Source of the DNA: Nissolia schottii
Taxonomy: Eukaryota > Streptophyta > Magnoliopsida > Fabales > Fabaceae
Reading direction: 5' to 3'
DNA: 64,000 nucleotides
Assembly (NCBI GenBank): GCA_003254905.1
Contig: QANU01035458.1
Location: 1 to 64,000, forward strand
In this document: positions 23,271 through 33,218 of the stretch, one piece after another
Numbering within the stretch: the first letter of the stretch is position 1
How the letters are laid out: the number at the start of each line of letters is the position of its first letter
Notes under the pieces: generated by a model
Told to the model about the DNA's origin: nothing
Databases searched by the model: none
What the model saw: the letters and a program-made list of their open reading frames with translations, nothing else
Translations under genes and position numbers: made by a program

Positions 23271-24959
23271 GGCTACAGGAGAAAAGGTTTCAAGGAAATC
23301 AATGTCATTTTGTTAAGTAAAACCTTTAGCTACCAGTCAAGCTTTGTAGCTCTATGTCGATCCATCAACCTTAAGCAACCTTATAAACCCATCTGCAACC
23401 CACTGGTTTCTTCCCTAATGGTAAGGTAACATATTCCCATGTAGTAGTGTGAATCAAGGCCTCTATTTCTGCTTCCATGGATTTTATCCAACAATCATGT
23501 TCAGCCGCCTCAAGACAAGATTTAGGCTCAAGGGTGTGTGTGTGTGTGTTAATGTAGAAAGGAATGCTTTATGTGAAGGAGCAAGATTATAGTAAGATAA
23601 GTAATTAGAAATAGATACCTGATTATTATAGAAGTTGATGATGGAACTGCAGAGTTGTTGATTAGTATATTGCAGTGTAAATCTATAAGGTAAGATGGAG
23701 GATGTTTAGGGCAAGTGGATCTTATTAGGTTGGTTAGAGATGAGGGTGGAGGATTATTAGGTGTAGATGGACCATTTGTGGGATTGGTGGGTTAGGGTGA
23801 AAGAAGAATAGGAGGAGTGAATGAGGTAATGTCAAAAGAAGGCTGAAGTATATGAATGTGTGTAGAGGGAGTGAGATTGGGAGGTGCTTGAGGCATAATG
23901 GGATCTGTGATTGGAAAAAGGAGTGGGATCTACTGTAATATTCCGCTTTTTCATATAAGAGAATTTCGCGTAATAAATAAATATATGAGCCAATTATTTA
24001 GAATGAAAAATTAAATCACAAATTTTAATTTCTAAAAATGCCAGTCAAAATAATGGTTTCGTGATCTCGTGGAGTTTCACGAGATCCGGGCCGATTTTCG
24101 GTCATTGCCAGAATTTAATTACGTATCAAAGGTATTTGTAAATTATACTTTCATGAAAATAAATTTACGAATACTTTGGATTAACTTAAATTCCTCATTA
24201 GAAAAATTATTAGATCACGATGGGGTGTTTAGATAATTTTTATGGCATCCGTACACGAACCGCTAATGACCAAACACGAGCAAACACGACCCAAAGCCAT
24301 ATGAGACAAACACACACGCACACAGCTGGCCAAGAGAGAAAATCTCTTGGCAAAGCCAAGCACACACACACACTTGGCCAAACAAAGAAGACCAAGTCAA
24401 AGATGACAAAGCATCCTTATCTCATCTTATTTTCATCTCTTTTTCTTTTATTTTTTTTGCCAAAAATTGGCTAAATTTGAAGACAAAGCCATGGCCTTGT
24501 GGCTATAAATAGCCACCAGTGGCTTTCATTTTTCATTCATCTGTTTTTACCCAAAATAAGTTTCGCACGTGCACTCTGTCGTTACGCTGACGTAGCAAGA
24601 AAAAGCCAAGCACTCGTAGGAACTTCTTCTTACCACCTTCACCATCAACAAAAACTCTTAGGAGGTGGATAATCTTGGAAAAATCACTACCTTAGTGATT
24701 TATATGTGATTATTATTATGTCTATGTTGTTTATGTTGCTATGGATTGCCTGAAAGTTTGCTGATGTGCATCTATGATGGTTTGGGATATATGAGTATCT
24801 AAGGGAGATTAGTGTTCTTAGCATGAAAATAATGACTTAGGGAGTATTTTCAAAAAGAGAGAAGGCTAGGTTTTGATGAACTTAAGGAAAGGGTTATGGA
24901 AAAGGCTTTGGATGGGTGGGAAAGGGATTAAAAAGTAAGATTTCTCATAGGTTTCCTCT

Positions 24960-25260
24960 CAGACCTTAGGTCATTCAAATGACTAGACATGGTCATTCGA
25001 ATGAATAATTGATTTTACCAAATCGAGAGCAAAATATTCATGGTCATTCGAATGACTCATTGACTTTACCAAACTGAGAGCAAAATATTTAGGTCATTTG
25101 AATGACTAGGAATGGTTATTCAAATAAATCAGTGATTTTACTAAACCGAGAGCAAAATATTCAAGTCATTCGAATAAACAGCCTTTGGTCATTCAAATGA
25201 CAATCTCAATGCCAGTGTCATTTAAATGAATTTTGATAGGTCATTTGAATGACTCAGGTT
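24960..25260. repeat. repeats built on GGTCATTCGAATGAC in the LTR
   Basis: Three diverged units of about 70-90 bp combine the palindrome GTCATTCGAATGAC with TTTTACCAAAYCGAGAGCAAAATATT. GTCATTYGAATGA palindromes continue to about 25250. Confidence 0.75.
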
Positions 25261-26264
25261 TTTAGCTCTCTGTCTCCAATTTTTCCTCTTTCAGACCGTT
25301 GAGCGCCTTAGGGTTTTCGCTGAGCGGCTCCAAGGCGTCAGAGTTCGTTGAGCGGCCATGGAGAAGCCACTGAGCACCCTAAAAGCCTTAGCCACTGAGC
25401 GAACCTCAGAGGCCGCTAAGCGACTGAAGAATGTCCCCATGTGTAGAATAATCAAGCTTTAAGGATACACTGAACTTAAAGGGTTTTGAGGAGGAAATAG
25501 GTAAGATTAGGGTTTTGAGAATTCTTGGAGGAAGAATATGTTAGTGGAATTCCTAAGGAGATAAGTTTAGATGGTGCGAGCAGTAATAGGATAACCAAAA
25601 ATGAGTATGCATGTGGGTTTAGGGAAAATCAATCTTGAGGGTCAGAGTTAGAAAAATCAAGTTATGAAAGTACAAATAAAAGCCTAAGGATTAGTTAACA
25701 AATGTGGATAATAAGAAAGTTAAGAAGGATAACGTATGGAGAGTATGAATTCAGTAAAGGTAAGTGGGGACGGAATAAATGAGCTTAAAATAGAAGTAAG
25801 AGTATAAGAGAATTAGAGTGCCAGTCAAGGTGTAAGAGCACAAGAGCATGTATAAACATTTCGAAGGCATATAATGGAAACTCTTAAAGCATGATGAGGT
25901 AATGTTCCAAGAATATGACAAGGATTAAGAGAAATCTCAACATGTTTAGAAGGATGAGTTTTTATGAGCCTTGAGAGCAGGTACATTCTGAAATATGCTG
26001 GTGCACCTTAATCTATAGATTATGGTTGTACGTGAGATTAACCGTAGTATATGTATGGTACTATTCGTATTATGCATCATAAGGAAATGAGTTGTCAACA
26101 GTGTGCAAGGGCAACCTTAGATTACTATAAAGCCATTCACGTAGAGATGTAAAGTGAATAAGTGAACCATAAGGAATGCACAAGTCTTAAGAATGTTTCG
26201 GTCATAATGGGCCCAAAATACCTAAAACATATATACTTAGTTATATGCATAAGGATATCCTCTG

Positions 26265-26640
26265 TCATGGCTACTTTCCTACATGGTTTGAGGTCTATAG
26301 GGAAAGTATAGGTACTTTCTTGCATGGTTGAGGTCTGCAAGGAAGATATGATTAAGATATGGTTACTTTCCTACATGGTATGAGGCCCATAATGAAGATA
26401 CTGCTACTTTCTTGCATAGTTGAGGTCTACAAGGAAGATATGACTAAGATATGGTTACTTTCCTGCATGGTATTAGGCCTGTAGTGAAGGTATGACTACT
26501 TTCTTGCATGGTTTGAGGTCTGCAAGAAAGGTATAATTGAGTTATGACTACCTTCCTGCATGGTTTGAGGTCTGTAGGGAAGTTATAGATAAAGGTACAG
26601 CTATTTCCTTGCTTGATATAAGGTTTGTGAGGAAGATATT
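26265..26640. repeat. ~45-60-bp tandem array in the LTR
   Basis: About eight diverged units follow the pattern ACTTTCCTGCATGGT, TTGAGGTCTGYA, GGAAGATATGA. It is internal to the solo LTR and has no coding sense. Confidence 0.8.
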
Positions 26641-27459
26641 ATTCTCCTATATGTAGAAGTATACAAAGACGGGATTCATAAAATGCAACACCTCTTCTTT
26701 ATAAGTAATGCAAAGAGATTAGGAATTTCCCGATCACCTATTAAATTAGATAAAGCTGTTCAAGACTAGCATGGATTGAAATAATAATAATAATAATAAT
26801 AAGCAGGGATTTTAGTATACTTTGACACTTAGAGATATCCTGAGCGGCCTAGATCATAAATGAAGCATAAATGGATAGTTATGCCGTAAGGTTTCCACTG
26901 AGGACGCAAAGTTCTCATTTCCCACTCATTTATGATTCCAGGGGAGCGTGTCAAGCACGCTGGAGCAGAATGAGTATTCCCGCACAAGTAAGGACCATGG
27001 CATCAAGAAGTTCCAGGGAGCATAGCAGAGCACTGGCAAATACCTTCACATCGTAATGTGTTTGTACTTGGTATTAGCTAAGGGGTTTAGGCATGCCCCT
27101 AGCTCTTATGGGAATTAAATGTATTACGTATTAGTACAATCCAATGTGTAACTAATTTTGGACCAATATGTATGAATGTTAAGCTCTCTATGAAATTGTT
27201 GTGAATAGTTACTGAATATGCCGATGAACGCTTAAGTCTTGTAGACTCTATCGTTTGTTTATACATATATGTCTTCCTGATCACACATGGCTCATACTTT
27301 ATGATTTTGGATAAAGCAAGGAAAAAGTTTTAAAATTGGTCCATATTTTAATAAGAAAATATTTGCAAAAAAAATTGTAATCCAACCAATGTAATTAACA
27401 ACCCTGTGAGTATTGCTTATGACTATAATGTAAGCAGTTAGCAAGGGTGTTACATCTGT

Positions 27460-27741
27460 TGAGGGAAACAAATCATGGATGGGCTCATTGTTGTAGGATG
27501 TGGTGGATTGGAATGGAAAAATTGATTCATGAAACACAACATGTCATGAGATAAACACTTCCCTAGTATGAAGATCATATAGAACAGATCCTTTTGTGCC
27601 ATGCATGTGACCTAAATGAGCACATCTCTTAGCTCTAGGATCTAGTTTTGTTCTATTCTTAGAAAGAGTGGAAGTGTAACATTGACAACCAAAGTTTTGG
27701 ACCAAAAGAAAGATCAGGAACTTTGTTCTGCAGCAATTCAA
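27460..27741 (-). pseudogene. copia integrase C-terminal fragment
   Basis: The minus strand reads FGCQCYTSTLSKNRTKLDPRA, then HGTKGSVLYDLHTREVFIS, then after a short break FHESIFPFQ. This is the GKAKFDPR-like and 'F.E..FPF' end of a copia integrase. It starts abruptly at about 27741 and is cut off on its downstream side by the nested gypsy LTR ending at 27454. Confidence 0.85.
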
Positions 27742-28152
27742 AGGGAGTTTAGTTACCTAGAGTAGAATTAGGTAACTTATTCATAAGTGATGCGGACCCA
27801 CTTCTAACATTCAATTAAGAATATGTTCTAAACTAACAACAGTAACACTTGTTCTTATCAATTGTGAGAATTGCATGGAAGCTTGAGAATTTGAGCTCAA
27901 GGACCGAGATCTCGTGATAAGAAACCTTGCAATCAAGTGAATTTGCATATTCAACTCTAGAATTTTGTCAAATTCAAGAGAACATTAAAGAACTCAGAGA
28001 TGTAAGGTACACGTTCGGAAAAGGAAAGAAAGGAGAAGAAACAAAGAAGAAATCAGGGACTGTGCCGATCAAAGAAAAAAATGACACGGTGGAACATCAG
28101 AGAACCACCAGAGAACACCGCAAAAGCATGGCAGAGCACCCTCTGACTAAAA

Positions 28153-28166
28153 GACTCTTGATACCA
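28153..28166 (-). other. primer-binding site (initiator tRNA-Met)
   Basis: The minus strand directly after the 5' LTR reads TGGTATCAAGAGTC, one inserted base away from the canonical plant copia site TGGTATCAGAGC. It fixes the orientation of the element as minus. Confidence 0.85.
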
Positions 28167-28408
28167 TGACAAAATTTCTACAAGGAGTAACTAACTCAAT
28201 TGAACAAAACAGAATAGAACTGAAAAATGGAAGACCTTCAACTATAAGTTACCTTTACAAAGAGATGATACTTGGCTTATATAACCTCGGTAGCTTGGGC
28301 TCTACTCAATCAATTATGACAGGATGTATACCTGTTTCCTAACTGCTTTTAACTACTCTAACTAATTCTCCAACTCGTTATCTATAACAAATACCCTATC
28401 GGGTAATA
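28167..28408 (-). repeat. 5' LTR of the copia element
   Basis: A 242-bp LTR; in element orientation it starts TATTACCCGATAGGG and ends TTTTGTCA. It shares long near-identical stretches with 21721-21991 (AGGAGTAACTAACTCAA, CTTGGGCTCTACTCAATCA, TTTTAACTACTCTAACTAA), at roughly 90% identity outside gaps. That divergence suggests an old insertion. Confidence 0.9.
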
Positions 28409-28413
28409 GAATG

Positions 28414-29288
28414 CATCTGCTAAATGGATTTGAAACTACTCCTCAGCCATCTACAAGAAAGATACATTGCATTATTTTTCAGCATTGTTCTTTCCCAATT
28501 CATGTTATTTCAAGCCACGATATCTTCTCTCTCAAGTAGCGAAGTGAAATCAGTGCACATAATTTTTGAAAGTTGATATGATAGCAGTGGCAAGAGAAAC
28601 AAAAAGAAAATTAAAGAAAACAAAGTTGATTTGATATATCTCGATTTTGATTTTGCGATTTAAATGTTTAGTTTACATTATTGTCTTCTACCAATCATGC
28701 ACACTTAAACCAAAAAAAAATTCAACCAGGCTTTAACAATTGAATAAACAGTTAAGTTGAATAGTAAGGTTAAGTGGGCTGAGGATTGTCATTGTCATTC
28801 CATGAATTATTCTCCGGGAAGGGCATGTATTAGATATTTTTCCTTTCTCTTAAATTTTTTTTTTTTTTTTTTTTTTGCATTTTTTTGCTTTACTAGTGTC
28901 TGATTTGTCCCATCTCACATGCGTTACTGGCCATGAAAACTGAATTCCGATATCTCAAGAGACAACAGATCTGAAAAAGTGGATAAGTTATTTAATGTCA
29001 ATTAGTTGTCTCACATAAAATTCTTAGCTTTAATTAATCTCCACTCCTTCACTTTGTCCTTTTATTAAAAAACAAAAAGTAGCTTAAAATAATAAACAAG
29101 AGGAGAACAAATTTGTGCTAGCACTAGATATCAAAGGTGGTAAAGCAAAATATTCAAAGTGGAGGAATGGATTCGAATTGGTGTAAATTCTTGACGATAG
29201 ATTGAAATGGCAATTCCATTTTACAGTCTGTATTAATATATTTTATAGAATCACATTATTTCCATGTGATGAAGGGATGCTATGTAAT
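28414..29288. other. gene-free DNA between two copia insertions
   Basis: Nothing coding is seen. It includes a T homopolymer of about 20 (28855-28876). Confidence 0.5.
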
Positions 29289-29529
29289 TGTTAAGAATAA
29301 TAGAATATATTATGTTTGATTAGATTTGATTGATTTGATCGTGTAAGATCTTGTAATTGATTGTGATTTATTTTTGGCCATTGAGTTTTGGCCGTTAAGT
29401 TTTCAGCCTATAAATAGGCTCACCATCCATTGTGAACACAACTCTAATAATACCGTTATTTCTTGTTCTCTGTATTTTTTCGATAGTCTTTGTTGTGTCC
29501 CTTTGCCCGTTTACTCAAGATGTTTAACA
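29289..29529 (+). mobile_element. solo LTR of a copia-type element
   Basis: A 241-bp block starts TGTTAAGAATAATAG and ends GTTTAACA, i.e. TG...CA. It contains a TATA box in GCCTATAAATAGGC (29406-29419) and then pyrimidine-rich TTCTTGTTCTCTGTATTTTT, a typical copia LTR layout. TAAT borders it on both sides (29285-29288 and 29530-29533), a 4-bp match where 5 are expected. No primer site, polypurine tract or internal region is next to it. Confidence 0.65.
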
Positions 29530-30039
29530 TAATTTAATAAAATTATACATTTTAATTATTTTTACCTCATTTCTCACGTTGAAACTGTCCATAACTTATT
29601 GGCGTGCCTTTGGCTGCAACACCAAGTAAAAGTTGGGTATCAACTGTTGACATTGTTGTACGCTGCAGCGTATTTCATTTAACTGTCACATGATATAGAA
29701 AAGAGAAGAAAATTGAAGAAGGAGCACTATATGTGAATGTTGGGTATATAGCGGTGTTGGGTGGTGGGAGTTTGTGGTTTGCGAAATCATTAAACATTTT
29801 TAGAAATAGCAATTTTAGGAATGTTATTCTAAAAAATGACTTTACCTTTAAAAAATTTTAAACGTGTTTGGTCCACTAATTAAATCCTTGAGACTCTTGC
29901 AAAGTATGTCTAAATGAATCATTCATACTTTGATTGACACTAATATTCTCGAAAATATTTTTTATTTTACAAAAATACTCCTAACAAATGAAAAAAAAAG
30001 ACTCTATTACACATATTAAACTCATATTTAAATATAATT
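29530..30039. other. gene-free AT-rich DNA
   Basis: No gene or clear repeat structure is seen. Confidence 0.45.
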
Positions 30040-30535
30040 TACATATAATTAATATTTATTTTCTCAACTCTCAAAAAAATTATTAAAATTATTATTAATA
30101 TTAATTATTTATTATTATAATTATTAATTAATTATTTAGCATTATTATTTAATATTAATTATTATTATTATTAATTATTTATTATTACTAATACTATTAT
30201 TAATTATTTAATATTTATTATTATTATTATTAAATATTTAATAACAATAATAATTAATTAATATTAGCTAAATTATTTAATAATAATAATTATTTATTAA
30301 TATTATTTATTTATTATTATTTAATATTGACTATTTATCAACTCCCATACAATTATTATTTATTATTATTAATTTAATACTAATAATAATTATTATTTAA
30401 TATTATTAATTATTTATTAATACTATTATCATTTTTTAATGCTTATTATTATTATTATTGTCAGTTATTTAATATTTATTATTTTTTCAATTCCCAAAAT
30501 TATTATTTATTATTACTATTATTATTATTATTATG
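30040..30535. repeat. low-complexity ATT/TAA-rich tract (~500 bp)
   Basis: Almost purely A and T, built of TTATTATTATT, TTAATTATTTA and AATAATAATA runs on both strands, with only a few C/G bases. It is a candidate matrix-attachment or fragile stretch. Confidence 0.85.
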
Positions 30536-30890
30536 GGGAAGTAAAATTAAATTTTCAATTTTAAATAAGGATAAATTTGTCTATTTATAATTATAAAAAC
30601 ATTCCTTTCTCATGGGAATGTTAAAATCCCATGGTAGAGGGTGAGATTTATAATGGGGGAAAGTTGATGTTTTTTTATTCCTTGGAATACAACTTTCTAG
30701 GGAATGTTTTCCATTCCACGAACTAAATGCAAGAATCTATCATTCACAAGTTAAGATTCCTAAAAATGATGGTTGATTCTGCGAACCACATGCGTCATTA
30801 AAGGAGAGTTCAAAATTTGGGAAAAATTAAACCAACAAGTGAAGTGAGACACAAAAGTGAGTTAAATGCCACATCATAATTCAAAATCTT

Positions 30891-30935
30891 AAAGCAATAG
30901 ATTTATGGCTCTTTCTAGAGACAGATCCACATAGT
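30891..30935 (+). repeat. 45-bp direct repeat, copy 1
   Basis: AAAGCAATAGATTT(A)TGGCTC... matches 31452-31496 at 44 of 45 positions. The first copy is followed by the palindrome GGGGGCACATGCCCCC (about 30943-30958). The pair brackets about 516 bp. Confidence 0.9.
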
Positions 30936-31451
30936 GGATTATGGGGGCACATGCCCCCACTAACTTTTGCTAATTTTAGGCTAAAATATGAGTATATAAA
31001 ATTTTGCCCACACTAGATGATTAACTTTGTTCCCACTAGTTGACTAACCTTACCTCCATATTAAAATAAAGAATTATTGAAAGAAATAAAAGGGAAATGC
31101 TCATTTTGGTCTCTGAAAGTGTAAGGTCAACTCACTTTGGTCCTTGAAATTCAAAATATAGTTTTTTAATCCTTAAAATTGTAAGTTGCATGTTAAATTA
31201 GTCCATCAATTCATTATCATTATTGTATTATCATGTTTTCACTAACTTTTCACATTCAATAAGAATATGATAATAATAGAGGTTATGTGGCAACATTAAA
31301 GGCTAAAAATATGGTTGTGACAGCACTTGGAGTTACAAATCTTAGTTGTTATTGCAATTTTATTTACCACCATACATGTTTTAGCAACCTCATTTGCAGT
31401 TTCAAGTGCAGCTACAACTCATTTGCAGTCTTAATTGCAGCTACAACTTTT

Positions 31452-31496
31452 AAAGCAATAGATTTGTGGCTCTTTCTAGAGACAGATCCACATAGT
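31452..31496 (+). repeat. 45-bp direct repeat, copy 2
   Basis: Same sequence as 30891-30935 with one G/A difference. The 31080-31230 region in between contains TTTGGTCTCTGAAAG and TTTGGTCCTTGAAAT, text common in dispersed plant repeats. The pair suggests an insertion with target-site copying or a local duplication. Confidence 0.9.
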
Positions 31497-31614
31497 ACAT
31501 TTCATTTTGGATCTTGTGGTTAAGAATGTTGTGCTATTCTGATATTTATTGTGGCCACATATTGTGAGTTGATCTGGATTGATGTTTCATTTTGTAATTT
31601 AATTTATGTTGTCC

Positions 31615-31967
31615 AAGTGGGAGAATGTTAGAATAATTATTTTGTGGTTAAAATAATTATTTTGTGGACATGCATAAATTAGTAATTTGTCCAAATTAAC
31701 CTAATTGTCAGAATATTGTGTTCATGTGTTTGGGATAGCTGATGATAGGTGGGCTAGACCCATCATTAACTAATAAATAGAAGAGTCCCTACGTCTACCC
31801 ATTTGTCAATTTTTATTCTACCCTATTAAGAATAAAAAGGAAACCGCTTAAGCTCGGAATCTGACTTTTGGAATAGAACGTAAAAAACTCTTCATTCTCT
31901 TCTCTCTTCTCTATTCTCTTCCTCAACTGCAGCTAGAATCCTTGGATTCACAAACATGACATCAGCA
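31615..31967 (+). mobile_element. copia 3' LTR remnant with polypurine tract
   Basis: The polypurine tract AAGTGGGAGA (31615-31624) in the context TTGTCCAAGTGGGAGAATG is characteristic of copia elements. It is followed by an LTR starting TGTTAGAATAATT at 31626 and ending CACAAACA at 31956. A primer-site-like string TGACATCAGCA follows at 31957-31967 (compare TGGTATCAGAGC). Having both signals next to one LTR suggests a deletion between, or recombination of, two LTRs. No gag-pol was found upstream. Confidence 0.55.
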
Positions 31968-32265
31968 TATTCAATTCCAAGTTCTAATTCTTTTTCTCAA
32001 TCTCTCATAGAAAATATTATTTTTCACATGCTATAATTATGCTAAAAATTAGGATTTTAATTATGTAAATTCCTTCATTTTGTCCCTCATTGCTTTGAAG
32101 TCATCACTTGTCACAACTAGTGGTAGCCTTTATCATTATGACTCATGTTTAGAAGATAGAGTTAGAAGTGACTCATGGTAGCCAAACATGAGTGACAAGT
32201 GGTTACATTAAGGGTAGGTTTTTTTACACTTGAACCTCATCACATGAAAACTTGCCCACACTTTT

Positions 32266-32816
32266 AGGGATGTATGTCGAGTGATTCAAGTAAATTTTTT
32301 TGGGAGAATCCACCCAACTGGCCAATCCAACAGTCAGGTTGTGTGGTTTTGAATGGTGTGACCTGCTTTGACTAGAATTATTGGGTTGTCGAGTGAGTTG
32401 AATGGGTTGACGGGTGATGGGGGTGTTTTTTTTTTACATTTTTTGGGCCATTATTTCATGGTTTTAGGGAATATTTTTTGGGCATTTAGGAGTTTCCTTC
32501 CTATTTTTTGTTGGGAGGCTTTGGCTAATTTTTTGGGCTGATTTAGGTAGAGGTTTTTTTTTTCTTTTTTTTCTGGTCACAGATGAGGGCATTGGGTTGG
32601 GCTAGGTAGCATTAGATAAAACAAATATAGGCCTAGGTTGGGTGGACTGGTCGATTCAGTTTTAGAATCCAGTAACTAGTCACCCAACTAACGAAACATT
32701 GGGCGACTCAATTTTTACTCGAGACCCAATCAATTTTGTGTCAAACGGGTTTGGCAGGCTTTGAATTGAGCAAATTTGGTGGGTTCAATGGGTCGGTTAA
32801 CCCGATGTGCACCCCT
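32266..32816. mobile_element. nonautonomous hAT-like element (tentative)
   Basis: The ends AGGGATGTATGTCGAG and, on the other strand, AGGGGTGCACATCGGG form a rough inverted repeat. ACTTTT borders both sides. The interior is GGGTTGACGGGT/ACCCG-rich with T runs. Borders and class are uncertain. Confidence 0.4.
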
Positions 32817-33018
32817 ACTTTTACCCTCCAACAAAACATACCCTAAATGTAATTGTTGTGTTGCTCAGATTAAAATTCCTTCATCAAATGTTAGCGGTGA
32901 CCTCTTGATAAGTTGCAGTTTGAAGCTTCGTCAAATTTTTGCTTATTTTGTTTTTTGTTTGAATGTTCTTAGTTGAAAGTTATGCAAACAAAATCTAGTG
33001 CAAAGTAAGGGAAGAAAA

Positions 33019-33201
33019 ACCAACGGGGGTTGGTCCAAGTGGTAAGCGGCTTGGTATCGCTTAAACAAGGTCCCGAGTTCGAGACCTTGTGAACGCAGTT
33101 ATCCCTGCTGGGAGACTCACCCGCCATAGCCAGGTGCGCGACCCGGGTCGGCCCGGATTAGTCAAGGCTAAGCCTTGGATACCAAGTAGGCAACCTAAAA
33201 A
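33019..33201 (+). mobile_element. tRNA-derived SINE with 17-bp target duplication
   Basis: The 183-bp unit has a Pol III A box TGGTCCAAGTGG (33031-33042) and a B box GAGTTCGAGAC (33075-33085) at tRNA-like spacing. A GC-rich body (CGCGACCCGGGTCGGCCC) follows, and it ends in a short A run. It is flanked by perfect copies of AAAGTAAGGGAAGAAAA (33002-33018 and 33202-33218). The intact 17-bp duplication suggests a fairly recent LINE-mediated insertion. SINEs encode no protein. I did not assign a named family. Confidence 0.93.
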
Positions 33202-33218
33202 AAAGTAAGGGAAGAAAA

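Larger units (their letters stand above)
23934..27454 (+). mobile_element. solo LTR of a Ty3/gypsy (Tekay-like) element nested in the copia element
   Basis: The block begins TGTAATATTCCGCTTTTTC and ends GGGTGTTACA, matching in type the minus-strand LTR at 709-3972 (TGTAACATCCCGCTTTTTC...GGGTGTTTCA). A TATA box TATAAATA (24504-24511) is followed by a plausible R region. Near 26890 the GAGGACGCAAAGTTCTCA text matches the equivalent part of the other LTR. It splits the copia pol between the integrase end and the RT. Flanks are TCTAC (23929-23933) and TCTGT (27455-27459), only 3 of 5 identical, so the target duplication has decayed. No internal gypsy region is present. Confidence 0.8.
21721..28408 (-). 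mobile_element. deleted Ty1/copia LTR retrotransposon, minus orientation
   Basis: Two related LTRs (21721-21991 and 28167-28408) bound the element, with a perfect target duplication GAATG outside (21716-21720 and 28409-28413). Reading the minus strand, the 5' LTR is followed by a primer-binding site complementary to initiator tRNA-Met, and the 3' LTR is preceded by a polypurine tract. Internally only an integrase C-terminal fragment and a broken RT/RNase H remain; gag, protease and most of integrase are absent, since integrase text lies only about 410 bp from the primer site. A 3.5-kb gypsy solo LTR (23934-27454) is nested in the linker between integrase and RT. LTR ends are TATTACCC...TTGTCA rather than TG...CA. 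Confidence 0.9.

Noticed and set aside
27927..28169. 80-codon frame in the copia 5' region
   Set aside because: It runs on the strand opposite to the element and across its primer site; no gag motif.
33019..33095. tRNA gene
   Set aside because: The Pol III boxes are present but the tRNA cloverleaf is not; the unit ends in A-rich text and has a 17-bp target duplication, so it is a SINE.
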